Made by a program: the position numbers and the translations under genes
NCBI GenBank assembly: GCA_049889815.1
Contig: JBMHCR010000021.1
Location: 124,001 to 188,000 of the forward strand
Origin: JBPOFY01 sp049889815
GTDB taxonomy: Bacteria; Verrucomicrobiota; Verrucomicrobiia; Opitutales; Coraliomargaritaceae
DNA: 64,000 nucleotides
Direction of reading: 5' to 3'
Part shown: positions 53,066-62,067 of the stretch, piece by piece
Position numbering within the stretch: the first letter of the stretch is position 1
Layout: each line of letters starts with the position of its first letter
Notes under the pieces: generated by a model
Databases searched by the model: none
What the model was told of the DNA's origin: nothing
What the model saw: only the letters and a program-made list of their open reading frames with translations

Positions 53066-54511
53066 TTACTTCTTCTTCGCCGGATACTGCCTCTTGAACT
53101 TGGGTGCATAGCCCTCTGCCTTAGCTTCCGCGGGAACTGTTTCCAAGAACAGCTCCTCGCGTGCTCGGTAGTAGTCAGCAAAGACTGGGTTGCGCATCGC
53201 TACATTCTTTTCATCCCAGTGCTGCCATTTGGCCAATAACTGCTGAGCGATCTCCGGATACTGCTCCACGATATCGTTCTGTTCACCGATGTCGGCATTC
53301 AGGTTGAAGAGTTCCGGCTTTGGACTTCGCGGATTGTGTATGTGCTTATAACCGGTTGCAGTAACAATCGACCAGCGGCCAAGAAAGCGCCAATAGAGCG
53401 CCTCGTGTGGCACGCCTTGTTTCACGCCATTCAAGTAAGGAATCAAATTCACGCCCTCCATTTCATTGCCCTCAAGCGGATCGCCACCCGCAAGCTCCAC
53501 TGCGGTGCGCCCAATATCCAAAGAGATCACCGGATTCTCATAAACCTGCCCTGCTTTAATTCCGGCAGGCCATGATGCCAGAAACGGGACCCTCACACCG
53601 CCTTCGTAGTAATCCGTCTTGCCGCCGCGGAACGGGCCGTTCGAAGAACCATTACCTCGAGTCGGTGCATATTTCGCCGGCATCGGGCCGCCATTATCGC
53701 TAAGGAAGAAGATTACTGTGTTCTCGCGCAGGCCGTTCTTTTCCAATGCGGTGACCACTTCTCCGATCCCTCGATCCATCACATCCACCATGGCTGCATA
53801 AATGCGACGTTTCTTATCCTCAATGTGAGCATAGCGTGCAATGTCTTCAGCGGGTGCCTGCAGAGGTGAATGCGGCGCATTATAGGAAACGAAGAGGAAG
53901 AATGGCTCATCCTTGTTGTCCTCGACAAACTGAACGGCATCGCGACTCAAAGCCGTAGTGAGATACCCCTCGAAATTTGCCACACGTTTATTGCGAATCA
54001 GGCCACCCAAATAGTTATTCTTGAGGGGCTGGCTCACATCGATCTCGTAGTAGTCATGCCCACCAGAGAGGAAGCCATAAAAGTAATCAAAACCACGATT
54101 CAAGGGGTTGAATGGATGCGCGGCCCCCACATGCCATTTACCAATAATCCCGGTCTTGTAACCCGCATCCTGTAAACGTGCAGGAAACAACTTTTCATTC
54201 ACATCGATACCCGAGACCGGGTTCGACGGATCGTATGGCGGATTATGCTCAAAGCCGAATCGATGCTGATAGCGACCTGCGAGGAAACCCGCACGGCTTG
54301 GTGCACAAAACGGATGCGTGACGTAGCCATTCTTGAACACAACTCCCGAGTCAGCCAGCGCATCAAGGTTCGGTGTTTGTATATCAGTAGCGCCACTAAA
54401 GCCCGCGTCCGCATAACCCATGTCGTCGGCCATGAAGACGATAATATTGGGGCCGTCGGCCGAAACGGATAAGGCAATAAATAAAGAAATCAGGGGGGTA
54501 AACCATCTCAT
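53066..54511 (-). CDS. Exported type I sulfatase (CAPSR)
   Basis: 481 residues, the compact arylsulfatase A-like size. Signal peptide 1-18. NIIVFMADDMGYADAGFSG and C69-A-P-S-R73 with AGFLAGR are intact, and GKWHVGAAHPFNP and FLSDNGGP follow. It is the last of three sulfatases in a minus-strand operon starting at 58082. The AGFLAGRYQHRFGFE stretch is typical of the branch acting on galactosamine or galactose sulfates, but that link is loose. Confidence 0.93.
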   Translation of the reverse strand: MRWFTPLISLFIALSVSADGPNIIVFMADDMGYADAGFSGATDIQTPNLDALADSGVVFKNGYVTHPFCAPSRAGFLAGRYQHRFGFEHNPPYDPSNPVSGIDVNEKLFPARLQDAGYKTGIIGKWHVGAAHPFNPLNRGFDYFYGFLSGGHDYYEIDVSQPLKNNYLGGLIRNKRVANFEGYLTTALSRDAVQFVEDNKDEPFFLFVSYNAPHSPLQAPAEDIARYAHIEDKKRRIYAAMVDVMDRGIGEVVTALEKNGLRENTVIFFLSDNGGPMPAKYAPTRGNGSSNGPFRGGKTDYYEGGVRVPFLASWPAGIKAGQVYENPVISLDIGRTAVELAGGDPLEGNEMEGVNLIPYLNGVKQGVPHEALYWRFLGRWSIVTATGYKHIHNPRSPKPELFNLNADIGEQNDIVEQYPEIAQQLLAKWQHWDEKNVAMRNPVFADYYRAREELFLETVPAEAKAEGYAPKFKRQYPAKKK

Positions 54512-54575
54512 AATTATATACTTTAAAAACTTTCTTGTTTTATCCCACAGATAACGGGAATCAGTAGAACCCGTT

Positions 54576-56315
54576 CTATTCTACCGAGACAGCAATTGAA
54601 TCACTGATACCCGTCGTTAAAAAATCCTGCTTTGGATTATTTGCCATAGGGTTGGCATCGTCCCATGAATATACGGAAATCTCGACCTCCCCTTTTTTGT
54701 GCGCGGTAACCACCCCAAACTTATCAACGCTGGCGATTCGAGGATCACTGGACACCCATACAACACCATTACGGGTCGCATTGTCGGGAACGAGGCGACA
54801 TGTCAGCTGCTCTTGACTACCGGGTCTTAGTGGTGCCTCCGTCTTCCGTATCTCCAGTCCCTCGACAGGGACATAGGCATGCTGCTTCAGGATCTCACCC
54901 AAGTGCTCATACGCTTCGAGTTGTTCGTCGGTCAATTGTGAAACATCCAAGCCGCTGTAGTGCATTTTGTCCCATGTTTTTGGAACTTTCTTCTTCTCAT
55001 TGCCTGCCGTTTCAAACGGATCTGTGCGCAAATCAAAAAACCTGCCTTTGGCGTCCGGATACAAGAGGCTCGGTGAATAGCGCTTAAACTTCTTGGTGAA
55101 GACATACTCGATCAGATTCTCCGGATTATCCGCCTGATGTTTACTATACCAAGTATAAATATAGTCGCGATGATCTTCACCTTTTTCTCCGATCGCTTGC
55201 TGCCAAAAGCTCATGCCGTCCCAAGTCTTCTTGTTTGGCGCCTGAATGGACGCTGCCTCACACAGAGTCGGCAAAATATCGGTAACATTCACCAGACCGG
55301 AATAAACCGTTCCCTTCGGGATTGTTCCGGGAGCACGAAGCAATAACGGGACGTGTAAACCTCCCTCTTTGTTGGCCCCTTTATCACCCTTAAACACGCT
55401 GCCGTCGGGCAGGATATGCGTGAAACATTCTTTGGTGCCGTTGTCTCCCATCAACAGAACCAGAGTGTTTTCCTCCAAGTTCAGTTCCTTCAATTTATCA
55501 AGTAATTGCCCAACCATTTTATCCGTATATTTCAACATATCCGGAAAATAGCGACGATCATCCCCCTTCATGTGCCCCCACTTCGTCGGCTTAGAAATGT
55601 CATGCTCGTCATACAGACGAGCCGGCTGTGTATCCGGAGTCGGAGTGTGCTCGTCGTGCATCAACACCATCGAATAGTAGAGAAAGAACGGCTTGTCCTG
55701 ATTGCGCTCAAGAAAGTCGAGTGCATAGCGATTAAAAATATCGGGACCAAAATACCGGCGACCCGTGACCGGATCGACTCCCTTGTAATTCATTACTTTG
55801 CCGTTCTCTACGACATCAGGATCGATCATGCGATACCCCGCTTTAATTACATCAAACGCGCAAAATTCATCCCATCCGAACTCAAATATGTAGTCCTTCG
55901 CATGTGTCGCATTGGTGCCGCGTGACTGTTTCCATTTACCAACAAGGCAAGTCGCATAATCATTCTGCTGAAAGAGATCACCAAATGTAATATCCGAGTA
56001 GTGCTGCGCACGCGACCGTAGATAATTCCGGGAATTATGCTTCCCGCTCATCAAGGCAATTCTAGTCGGCTCGCAATTGGGATACGCATAGGCATAATCA
56101 CATTTCAAGCCTTCATCCGCTAAGCTATCGATACGGGGTGTTTCGAACTCTACCGGATCGAAAAAATCCTGCACGGATCCGATTTTCTCGGCTCCATATG
56201 CGGATATCCCGTAATGACTCAAGTCGTCAATCAGGATAAGAACCACATTCATTTTCTCAGCCCCGTGAGCGACAAGAGCTTGAATCAAAAATAAGGTGGC
56301 AATGATTCGCTTCAT
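54576..56315 (-). CDS. Exported sulfatase with C-terminal Big2-like Ig domain
   Basis: 579 residues; signal peptide 1-18. MNVVLILIDDLSHYG and C81-E-P-T-R85 form the active site. The last ~95 residues are a Big2 domain (SQEQLTCRLVPDNAT, SSDPRIASVDKFG, GEVEISVYSWDDANP). It is closely similar to its upstream neighbour (56346) and to 37763 in the other operon, so one sulfatase type is present three times. Confidence 0.92.
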   Translation of the reverse strand: MKRIIATLFLIQALVAHGAEKMNVVLILIDDLSHYGISAYGAEKIGSVQDFFDPVEFETPRIDSLADEGLKCDYAYAYPNCEPTRIALMSGKHNSRNYLRSRAQHYSDITFGDLFQQNDYATCLVGKWKQSRGTNATHAKDYIFEFGWDEFCAFDVIKAGYRMIDPDVVENGKVMNYKGVDPVTGRRYFGPDIFNRYALDFLERNQDKPFFLYYSMVLMHDEHTPTPDTQPARLYDEHDISKPTKWGHMKGDDRRYFPDMLKYTDKMVGQLLDKLKELNLEENTLVLLMGDNGTKECFTHILPDGSVFKGDKGANKEGGLHVPLLLRAPGTIPKGTVYSGLVNVTDILPTLCEAASIQAPNKKTWDGMSFWQQAIGEKGEDHRDYIYTWYSKHQADNPENLIEYVFTKKFKRYSPSLLYPDAKGRFFDLRTDPFETAGNEKKKVPKTWDKMHYSGLDVSQLTDEQLEAYEHLGEILKQHAYVPVEGLEIRKTEAPLRPGSQEQLTCRLVPDNATRNGVVWVSSDPRIASVDKFGVVTAHKKGEVEISVYSWDDANPMANNPKQDFLTTGISDSIAVSVE

Positions 56316-56345
56316 AGGTGTTTAGCTACGGCAGAAGGTACAAAC

Positions 56346-58082
56346 TCAATTAACTCGCAGTTTAGTTTCACTTTGGATACCGGTGGTCTTCAGTTCGTCA
56401 AACTTTGGATCGGCCATCGGCAATGCGTCGTCCCAAGAATAGGCGGTGATCGTAACCTCGCCTTTTGTGTGTGCAGTGACGACACCGAACTTATCTACGG
56501 ACGCGATGGATGGATCGCTGGATTTCCAGACGATGCCCTGACGTGATGCGTTGGCAGGAATGATGCGACAGTCCAACTGTTCCGACATACCGGGGCGTAG
56601 GGCCCCCTCGACCTTTTGCACAGAGAGTTCCGCGACTGGCACATAGGCGTGCTTCTCTAAAAGTTTTCCAAGCTCATCATAGCCTTGTCGCTGTTCGCCA
56701 TCCAATTCTGAAAGCTCCAAGCCACTGTGGTGCCACTTGTTCCAACGTCGTGGCACCTTCTTCTTTTCTTTGCCGGCTTGCTCGAACCGATCGCTGCGCA
56801 GATCAAAGAAACGTCCTTCAGGATAGAGCGAGCTCGGACCGTAACGCTTAAAGTCTTTATTGAACACGTAGGTGATCTGATTTTCCGGCTCGGTCGACAT
56901 GTGATTCGCATTATACCAAGTGTAGATGTATTCGCGGTGTGGAGCTTTAGATCTCCTAGTCGCCTGAGACCAAAAGCTCATGCCGTCCAAGGATTCCAGA
57001 TGCGGATGCTCAACACCTGCAGCATCCGTAATCGTCGGTAGAATGTCGGTCACATCAACGAGTGCATCATAGGTGCTACCCGCAGGGATTTGTCCCGGCG
57101 CTTTGAGAAGTAGTGGCACGTGCATACCGCCCTCCTTGTTGGAACCTTTATCCCCTAGAAATACCGTGCCATCGGGTAGAATGTGTTTGAAGCCTTCCTT
57201 GGTGCCGTTGTCCCCCATGAGAACAACCAACGTGTTGTCATCGAGATTAAGCTCTTCGATCTTGTCCAAGAGTTGTCCCACCATCTTGTCGGTATATTTC
57301 AACATGTCTGGGAAAAACTCCGGCCGATCCCCACGCATCGCTTTGGGATGACGGCGAAAGTCATTGTCGTAGTCGTCAAATACACTTTCTGGCTGTGTGT
57401 CCGGTGTCGGCGTGTGCTCATCGTGCATCAGCACCATCGAGTAGTAGAGAAAGAACGGCCTCTCTTGATTGCGCTCAATGAAGTCGAGTGCGTAGCGATT
57501 GAACATATCCGGACCGTAGAACCGACGACCCGTCTCGGGGTCGATGCCCTTGGTATTTACGTGCTTCCCGTTTTGTACAACGACCGGATGCAGCATGCGG
57601 TGTCCTTCAGTCGTCACATCAAAGCAGAGAAACTCATCCCAGCCGAACTCGAAAATATAATCGCGGCCATTGCTGTCGTTCGTGCCGCGCGTCTGTTTCC
57701 ATTTTCCAACAATACAGGTCTCGTAACCAGCCCTTTGAAACAGATCGCCGAAGGTAATATCAGAAGCGTGCTGCGCCTTTGGCTTATGGAAGTTACGAAT
57801 GTTATTTTTACCACTCATCAGGGCAATACGAGTCGGCTCACAAAGTGGATAGGCATACGCATAATCGCAGCGCAGCCCCCCCTCCGCCAGCCGATCCATT
57901 TGTGGTGTCTCGAAGGGCTGGTCCTCAAAGAAGCCGTGCACCGAGCCTAGTTTCTCAGCTCCATAAGCCGATACTCCATAGTGGCTTAGGTCATCGATTA
58001 AGATTAGGACAACGTTCATTTTCGCCGTGGCCGTTGCCGCCAGCGAAAGATACACGAGCAAGGGTAATAAATGTGCTTTCAT
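56346..58082 (-). CDS. Exported sulfatase with C-terminal Big2-like Ig domain, paralogue
   Basis: 578 residues from the ATG at 58082, which starts directly with a signal peptide (LLPLLVYLSLAATATA); the longer frame from 58169 adds 29 residues and no signal. Active-site motif C81-E-P-T-R85. The Ig-like tail matches the other two copies. It lies 30 bp before the 54576 copy. The pair differs most in loops at about 45-60 and 240-260 (DDYDNDFRRHPKAMRGD), suggesting different substrate fits. Confidence 0.92.
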   Translation of the reverse strand: MKAHLLPLLVYLSLAATATAKMNVVLILIDDLSHYGVSAYGAEKLGSVHGFFEDQPFETPQMDRLAEGGLRCDYAYAYPLCEPTRIALMSGKNNIRNFHKPKAQHASDITFGDLFQRAGYETCIVGKWKQTRGTNDSNGRDYIFEFGWDEFLCFDVTTEGHRMLHPVVVQNGKHVNTKGIDPETGRRFYGPDMFNRYALDFIERNQERPFFLYYSMVLMHDEHTPTPDTQPESVFDDYDNDFRRHPKAMRGDRPEFFPDMLKYTDKMVGQLLDKIEELNLDDNTLVVLMGDNGTKEGFKHILPDGTVFLGDKGSNKEGGMHVPLLLKAPGQIPAGSTYDALVDVTDILPTITDAAGVEHPHLESLDGMSFWSQATRRSKAPHREYIYTWYNANHMSTEPENQITYVFNKDFKRYGPSSLYPEGRFFDLRSDRFEQAGKEKKKVPRRWNKWHHSGLELSELDGEQRQGYDELGKLLEKHAYVPVAELSVQKVEGALRPGMSEQLDCRIIPANASRQGIVWKSSDPSIASVDKFGVVTAHTKGEVTITAYSWDDALPMADPKFDELKTTGIQSETKLRVN

Positions 58083-58221
58083 AGGTTTTATTGAGGAATG
58101 TTCGATAATCTGGATACTGTGCAGAAATAAACTGTCGAAGCAATCCGTCTTACGCCTTGCCTGCACCATGCATAGGCACTATCAAAACTCAATAAATAGC
58201 AGCTGAGTCCGATACACCAAA

Positions 58222-59403
58222 ATGGAAGAACAAAACACAAGCCGAAGAGACTTCTTCAAGAAGGCCGCTGTAGCAACTACAGGAATCGGTCTCGGTTCGC
58301 GACTCTTAACCGGCAAGTATACACCAGGTTCCAACACTGGGGTTGATAAGTCGAACACACCGATTTGGCGCAACAAACGCGGGGGCATGCAGTACCGCAT
58401 GTTGGGGCGCACGGGGATGATGGTTTCCGAGTTGGTAATCGGCGGCTACCCTTACCACGAACGTGAGATGTTCCCTATTCTGGACGCACAGTTTGAAAGC
58501 GGCATCAACTATATCGACTGTGCCTTTGCCTACGGACAGGGAAAAGTCGAATCCACCATCGGCGACTACGTGAAAGAGCGTGGAATTAGAGACGAAGTCT
58601 TCCTCACCACCAAACTCAGCTCCTACTTTGGGGTCGTTCACAATGCCTTTAAGAAATACGAAAAAGAACTCTCCGATACTGAAAAGAAAGCACTCAAGGA
58701 TAAATCAGAAGCCTTGATCGCAGAGCGCGGTGTATTCACACCCGGCTACCACATGAACTACTTCGGAGGGCAAGAACAGCAAGTCAACCGCACCTACTAC
58801 CGCTTCCTCACGCTTGAAGCGGCCGGCGTGAAAGACGACCTAAAGCAAAAGATCAAAGATTACACCCGCAAACTCCTCGGCGAATCGATGGAACGCATGA
58901 AAGTCGACCACATCGACGTGCTCTTCTGCCCACACGGTATCGCGATGCCGGATATCATGGAAGAGGCCGTCCTGCAGGAGATGTTCAGCGAATTCAAACG
59001 AGACGGGCTGATCAGTGCCTCTGCTGTATCCTTCCACAACGATGTCGGCAACAACCTCAAGAAAGCAATCGAGGTTGGCTACTACGATGTGACGATGTTT
59101 GCCTACAATATCGCGAATCAAGCCTCAGTCGAAAAACTCATCCTGAAAGCAAAAGAAGCCGGAGTCGGCACCGTTGCAATGAAAGTCGCGCGCCTCTTTT
59201 CAATGGAAACTAAACCCGGATGGCGTAAGGATAAATTAAATACAACCATCCCGGGAACCGATCTATCCATTCACGCAAAAGCCTTCCTCTGGGCACTGCA
59301 GAATCGGAACCTCTCCTGCTCCGTCGCACAGATGGAAAGTCTTGAAGAAGTAGCCGAGAACTTGACCGTCATCGGCCGAAAAGTAGATCTATTGAAGGTT
59401 TAA
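58222..59403 (+). CDS. Tat-exported aldo/keto reductase
   Basis: 393 residues with a twin-arginine signal (SRRDFFKKAAVATTG) at the N-terminus, so it should be exported folded with its cofactor. The reductase domain has MLGRTGMMVSELVIGG, NYIDCAFAYGQGK (Asp and Tyr), LTTKLSS (Lys) and LFCPHG (His). An insertion of about 80 residues after the Lys block (FKKYEKELSDTEKK, FTPGYHMNYFGG) is not in ordinary family members. It is divergent from the three-sulfatase operon; a role in sugar redox outside the cytosol is possible. Confidence 0.87.
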   Translation: MEEQNTSRRDFFKKAAVATTGIGLGSRLLTGKYTPGSNTGVDKSNTPIWRNKRGGMQYRMLGRTGMMVSELVIGGYPYHEREMFPILDAQFESGINYIDCAFAYGQGKVESTIGDYVKERGIRDEVFLTTKLSSYFGVVHNAFKKYEKELSDTEKKALKDKSEALIAERGVFTPGYHMNYFGGQEQQVNRTYYRFLTLEAAGVKDDLKQKIKDYTRKLLGESMERMKVDHIDVLFCPHGIAMPDIMEEAVLQEMFSEFKRDGLISASAVSFHNDVGNNLKKAIEVGYYDVTMFAYNIANQASVEKLILKAKEAGVGTVAMKVARLFSMETKPGWRKDKLNTTIPGTDLSIHAKAFLWALQNRNLSCSVAQMESLEEVAENLTVIGRKVDLLKV

Positions 59404-59416
59404 GGCCGCATCGGCA

Positions 59417-60802
59417 CTACTTCGGCAGCAGTTCTTTGCCGTCCTTCTCCCAAGTCCATGGTTCATAGCTCATGCCCATGCTGGCGTTGACCTTTTGTAA
59501 CTTTTTATAAGCCGCTGCAGCTTCTGCATTCAGCTCGGAGATCACCAGTGGAGTGGTTTCTTCCGGATCCTGCGTAAGGTCAAAAAATTCACCGGTTTCT
59601 TTAACCAACTTCCAGCGGTGGTCAAAGGCCCAGCTTCTGAGCTCTCGACCTTTCTTGCCCATACCAGGCAAAGGATCGTGATAGATATACAGCCAATCAC
59701 GATGCTGCCCTTGCTCGCCCTTGATCTGCGCAAGGATGGATTCGCCATCAAAGAGTTCACCGTCGGGAAGTTGCAATCCACAAGCTTCGAAAATTGTCGG
59801 GATGATATCATTACAATCCACCAGATCATTGACCACATGCCCTGCAGCAGCAGACCCCGTCCATGAGACGATCAATGGCACATGAGTGCCACGGAGATTG
59901 TTGAGGCCCTTGCCGCCCGAATAGATGGACCCGTCTACCATCTCAGTGCGAGCATGCATCGGCGATCCATTGTCGCCATAAAATAGGATGATCGTGTCCT
60001 CAGACAAGCTCAGCTCGACGATCTTTGCTTCGATACGTCCAACGAGCTTGTCCATGTATTCAACCATATCACTAAACAACCCCGGGTTATACTGATGCCT
60101 CAGCTCCGGTTGCTGCCACTCCTCGCTATCGGGTGTCGGTACGAAGGGCCCATGTGGCAGAGCCATCGGATAATAGACAAAGAACGGCTCATCCTTATGT
60201 CGTTCAATAAAGTCGTTGATAAAATCAACGTAAAGGTCAGGGCCGTAGAGTCCTTCAGTATCTTTCACGTAAGCGCCGTTATGATTGATCACCGGGTCCG
60301 CATAACGGCTGCCTTTATCCTCGGTATGTGCATCATGCCAAAGGAAATACTCATCAAAACCAGCATCTTCCACCTTTTGACCCAGCCCGCGATACTCCGG
60401 CAAAAAGTCCGGCGGATTATAACTCTGCAACTGCCACTTACCCGCAATACAGGTCTTATATCCGGCAGCACTCATCCAATGTCCAAAGGTCTTCTCTTCC
60501 GACTTTAAAATACCAAAGGAGTGCCAATTGCGCCAATTGTATTTACCCGTCATCAAGGAAATGCGTGTCGGTGTGCAGAGTGGCTGAGCGTGCGCATGAT
60601 CAAAGCGCACTCCACCTGCAGCCAAGCGATCCAAAACAGGCGTCTTATGAGATACACCGCCATAAGCCCCAAGCGTTTCAACACCAAGGTCATCGGCTAA
60701 AATCAGAACAATATTTGGAGTTCTTTGCCTACTCTCGCCTACTTCGGCACATAAAACAGAGGCAATGATATAAATCAGGATGTTTGCTGATATTAATTTC
60801 AT
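59417..60802 (-). CDS. Exported type I sulfatase (CTPTR)
   Basis: 461 residues from the ATG at 60802 (signal peptide about 1-19); the frame is open further up to 60856 but those residues are basic and unlike a signal. NIVLILADDLGVETLGAYGG and C76-T-P-T-R80 with ISLMTGKYNWRNW form the site. LFYGDNGSPMHART and WKLVKETGEFFDLTQDPEET complete the sulfatase pattern. It is transcribed divergently from the XylR-type regulator, across a perfect palindrome, and is probably under its control. Confidence 0.92.
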   Translation of the reverse strand: MKLISANILIYIIASVLCAEVGESRQRTPNIVLILADDLGVETLGAYGGVSHKTPVLDRLAAGGVRFDHAHAQPLCTPTRISLMTGKYNWRNWHSFGILKSEEKTFGHWMSAAGYKTCIAGKWQLQSYNPPDFLPEYRGLGQKVEDAGFDEYFLWHDAHTEDKGSRYADPVINHNGAYVKDTEGLYGPDLYVDFINDFIERHKDEPFFVYYPMALPHGPFVPTPDSEEWQQPELRHQYNPGLFSDMVEYMDKLVGRIEAKIVELSLSEDTIILFYGDNGSPMHARTEMVDGSIYSGGKGLNNLRGTHVPLIVSWTGSAAAGHVVNDLVDCNDIIPTIFEACGLQLPDGELFDGESILAQIKGEQGQHRDWLYIYHDPLPGMGKKGRELRSWAFDHRWKLVKETGEFFDLTQDPEETTPLVISELNAEAAAAYKKLQKVNASMGMSYEPWTWEKDGKELLPK

Positions 60803-60865
60803 ACGGCTTATTCGGTTAGGCTTAGATGATCGGATCCCTTTTAGCAAGTAAGCCATTCGGTAAAG

Positions 60866-60885
60866 GCATCTGTTAAAACAGATGC
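60866..60885. promoter_or_regulatory. Perfect 20-bp palindrome, operator
   Basis: GCATCTGTT (60866-60874) and AACAGATGC (60877-60885) are exact reverse complements around AA. It is centred in the 138-bp gap between the divergent sulfatase and XylR-type genes. Dyads of this size are the normal target of LacI-like or AraC-like regulators. Confidence 0.65.
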
Positions 60886-60940
60886 ACTTTAAATAAGAGT
60901 TTTTGCAAAATACGCCACAATCTGCTCCTATGGCTAAAAA

Positions 60941-62050
60941 ATGCCCTTTAAACGAAAAGTTCTACTGCTGCTAAGTGCGTACGATCCGGAAACGCATCGT
61001 GCTGCAGTTGAGGCGGCTCGGAGATATAACTGGCATCTCGACGCCAATATGCTGACGCCGATGACCAATATGGATAGCTGGCGCGGCGATGGTATTTTGT
61101 GTTCATTGGCAGACGACACTCGTTACGCGAAATTCATTGAGAAGTCGGGACTACCCAGTGTGGACTTATCCACTTGGCGGCGCGACCTAAAGATGCCGCG
61201 TGTTTCAGCGGATAATGAAGCGATTGGTCGAATCGCAGCACAACATTTCGTCAGCTATGAGCACCGTCACTTTGCTTGGTATGCGAGTTCAGAAACACCT
61301 TTTGGTGAGGCACGTCTGAATAGCTATAAGAAGGAGCTCGAGAAGCACGGTCACACGGTTACGCGTATTGACGGCCGTGGCAGTCAAAGCTTTTCGACTA
61401 TGGCAAAAAGAATCAAAGCGCTGCCGAACCCATGTGCAATCCTTGCCCAATACGATGCCGATGCCGCATGGCTGAGTAGCCTCTGCCTCGAACTCGGGTT
61501 TCAAGTGCCCATGGATTTCGCGATTATGGGCGTGGATAACAACCCACTGGTCTGCGAAGTTCAGAGCGTGCCCATATCAAGTGTAGACAAAGACGCCACT
61601 GGTATAGCACTCGAGGGTGCACGGCTACTTCAAGCTGCGATGGACGGAGAAGTAGTCTCAATTCAAAACACGGTCATTCCACCAAAGGGAGTCATTATTC
61701 GTGCGAGCAGCGATGAACTGATGATTGAGGACGACATTGTGCGCAGTGCCATTCGCTACCTAAAAAACAACCTCGCAGAAAAGACCGGTACACCTGAGGT
61801 CGCAGCAGAACTCGGTGTCTCACGAAGTATGCTCAACCAGCGCTTTCAAAAGGTGATGCAAACATCGCTGCATAAGTCCCTAATGAAGCTACGGCTTAAC
61901 AAAGCGGCAGAGCTACTGACTTACACCAATTTGAGCATCGAGCACATCGCAGCGGTAACCGGTTTCACACACGCATCCCACTTAAGCAATAGCTTCAAAG
62001 CACATTTCAAGCAAAGCCCACTCGCCTACCGTAAAGAGCGGTCGAACTGA
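60941..62050 (+). CDS. XylR-type transcriptional regulator (LacI-like sensor + AraC HTH)
   Basis: 369 residues. The N-terminal ~250 are a periplasmic-binding-protein-like sensor (VLLLLSAYDPETHRAAVEAA, then FAIMGVDNNPLVCE), which binds a sugar. The C-terminal ~105 carry two AraC-type helix-turn-helix motifs (TPEVAAELGVSRSMLNQRFQ, then IEHIAAVTGFTHASHLSNSFK). This order is that of XylR of E. coli. It probably controls the divergent sulfatase and perhaps the neighbouring operon. Confidence 0.9.
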   Translation: MPFKRKVLLLLSAYDPETHRAAVEAARRYNWHLDANMLTPMTNMDSWRGDGILCSLADDTRYAKFIEKSGLPSVDLSTWRRDLKMPRVSADNEAIGRIAAQHFVSYEHRHFAWYASSETPFGEARLNSYKKELEKHGHTVTRIDGRGSQSFSTMAKRIKALPNPCAILAQYDADAAWLSSLCLELGFQVPMDFAIMGVDNNPLVCEVQSVPISSVDKDATGIALEGARLLQAAMDGEVVSIQNTVIPPKGVIIRASSDELMIEDDIVRSAIRYLKNNLAEKTGTPEVAAELGVSRSMLNQRFQKVMQTSLHKSLMKLRLNKAAELLTYTNLSIEHIAAVTGFTHASHLSNSFKAHFKQSPLAYRKERSN

Positions 62051-62067
62051 CGGGCAGCCCCTGCTGG

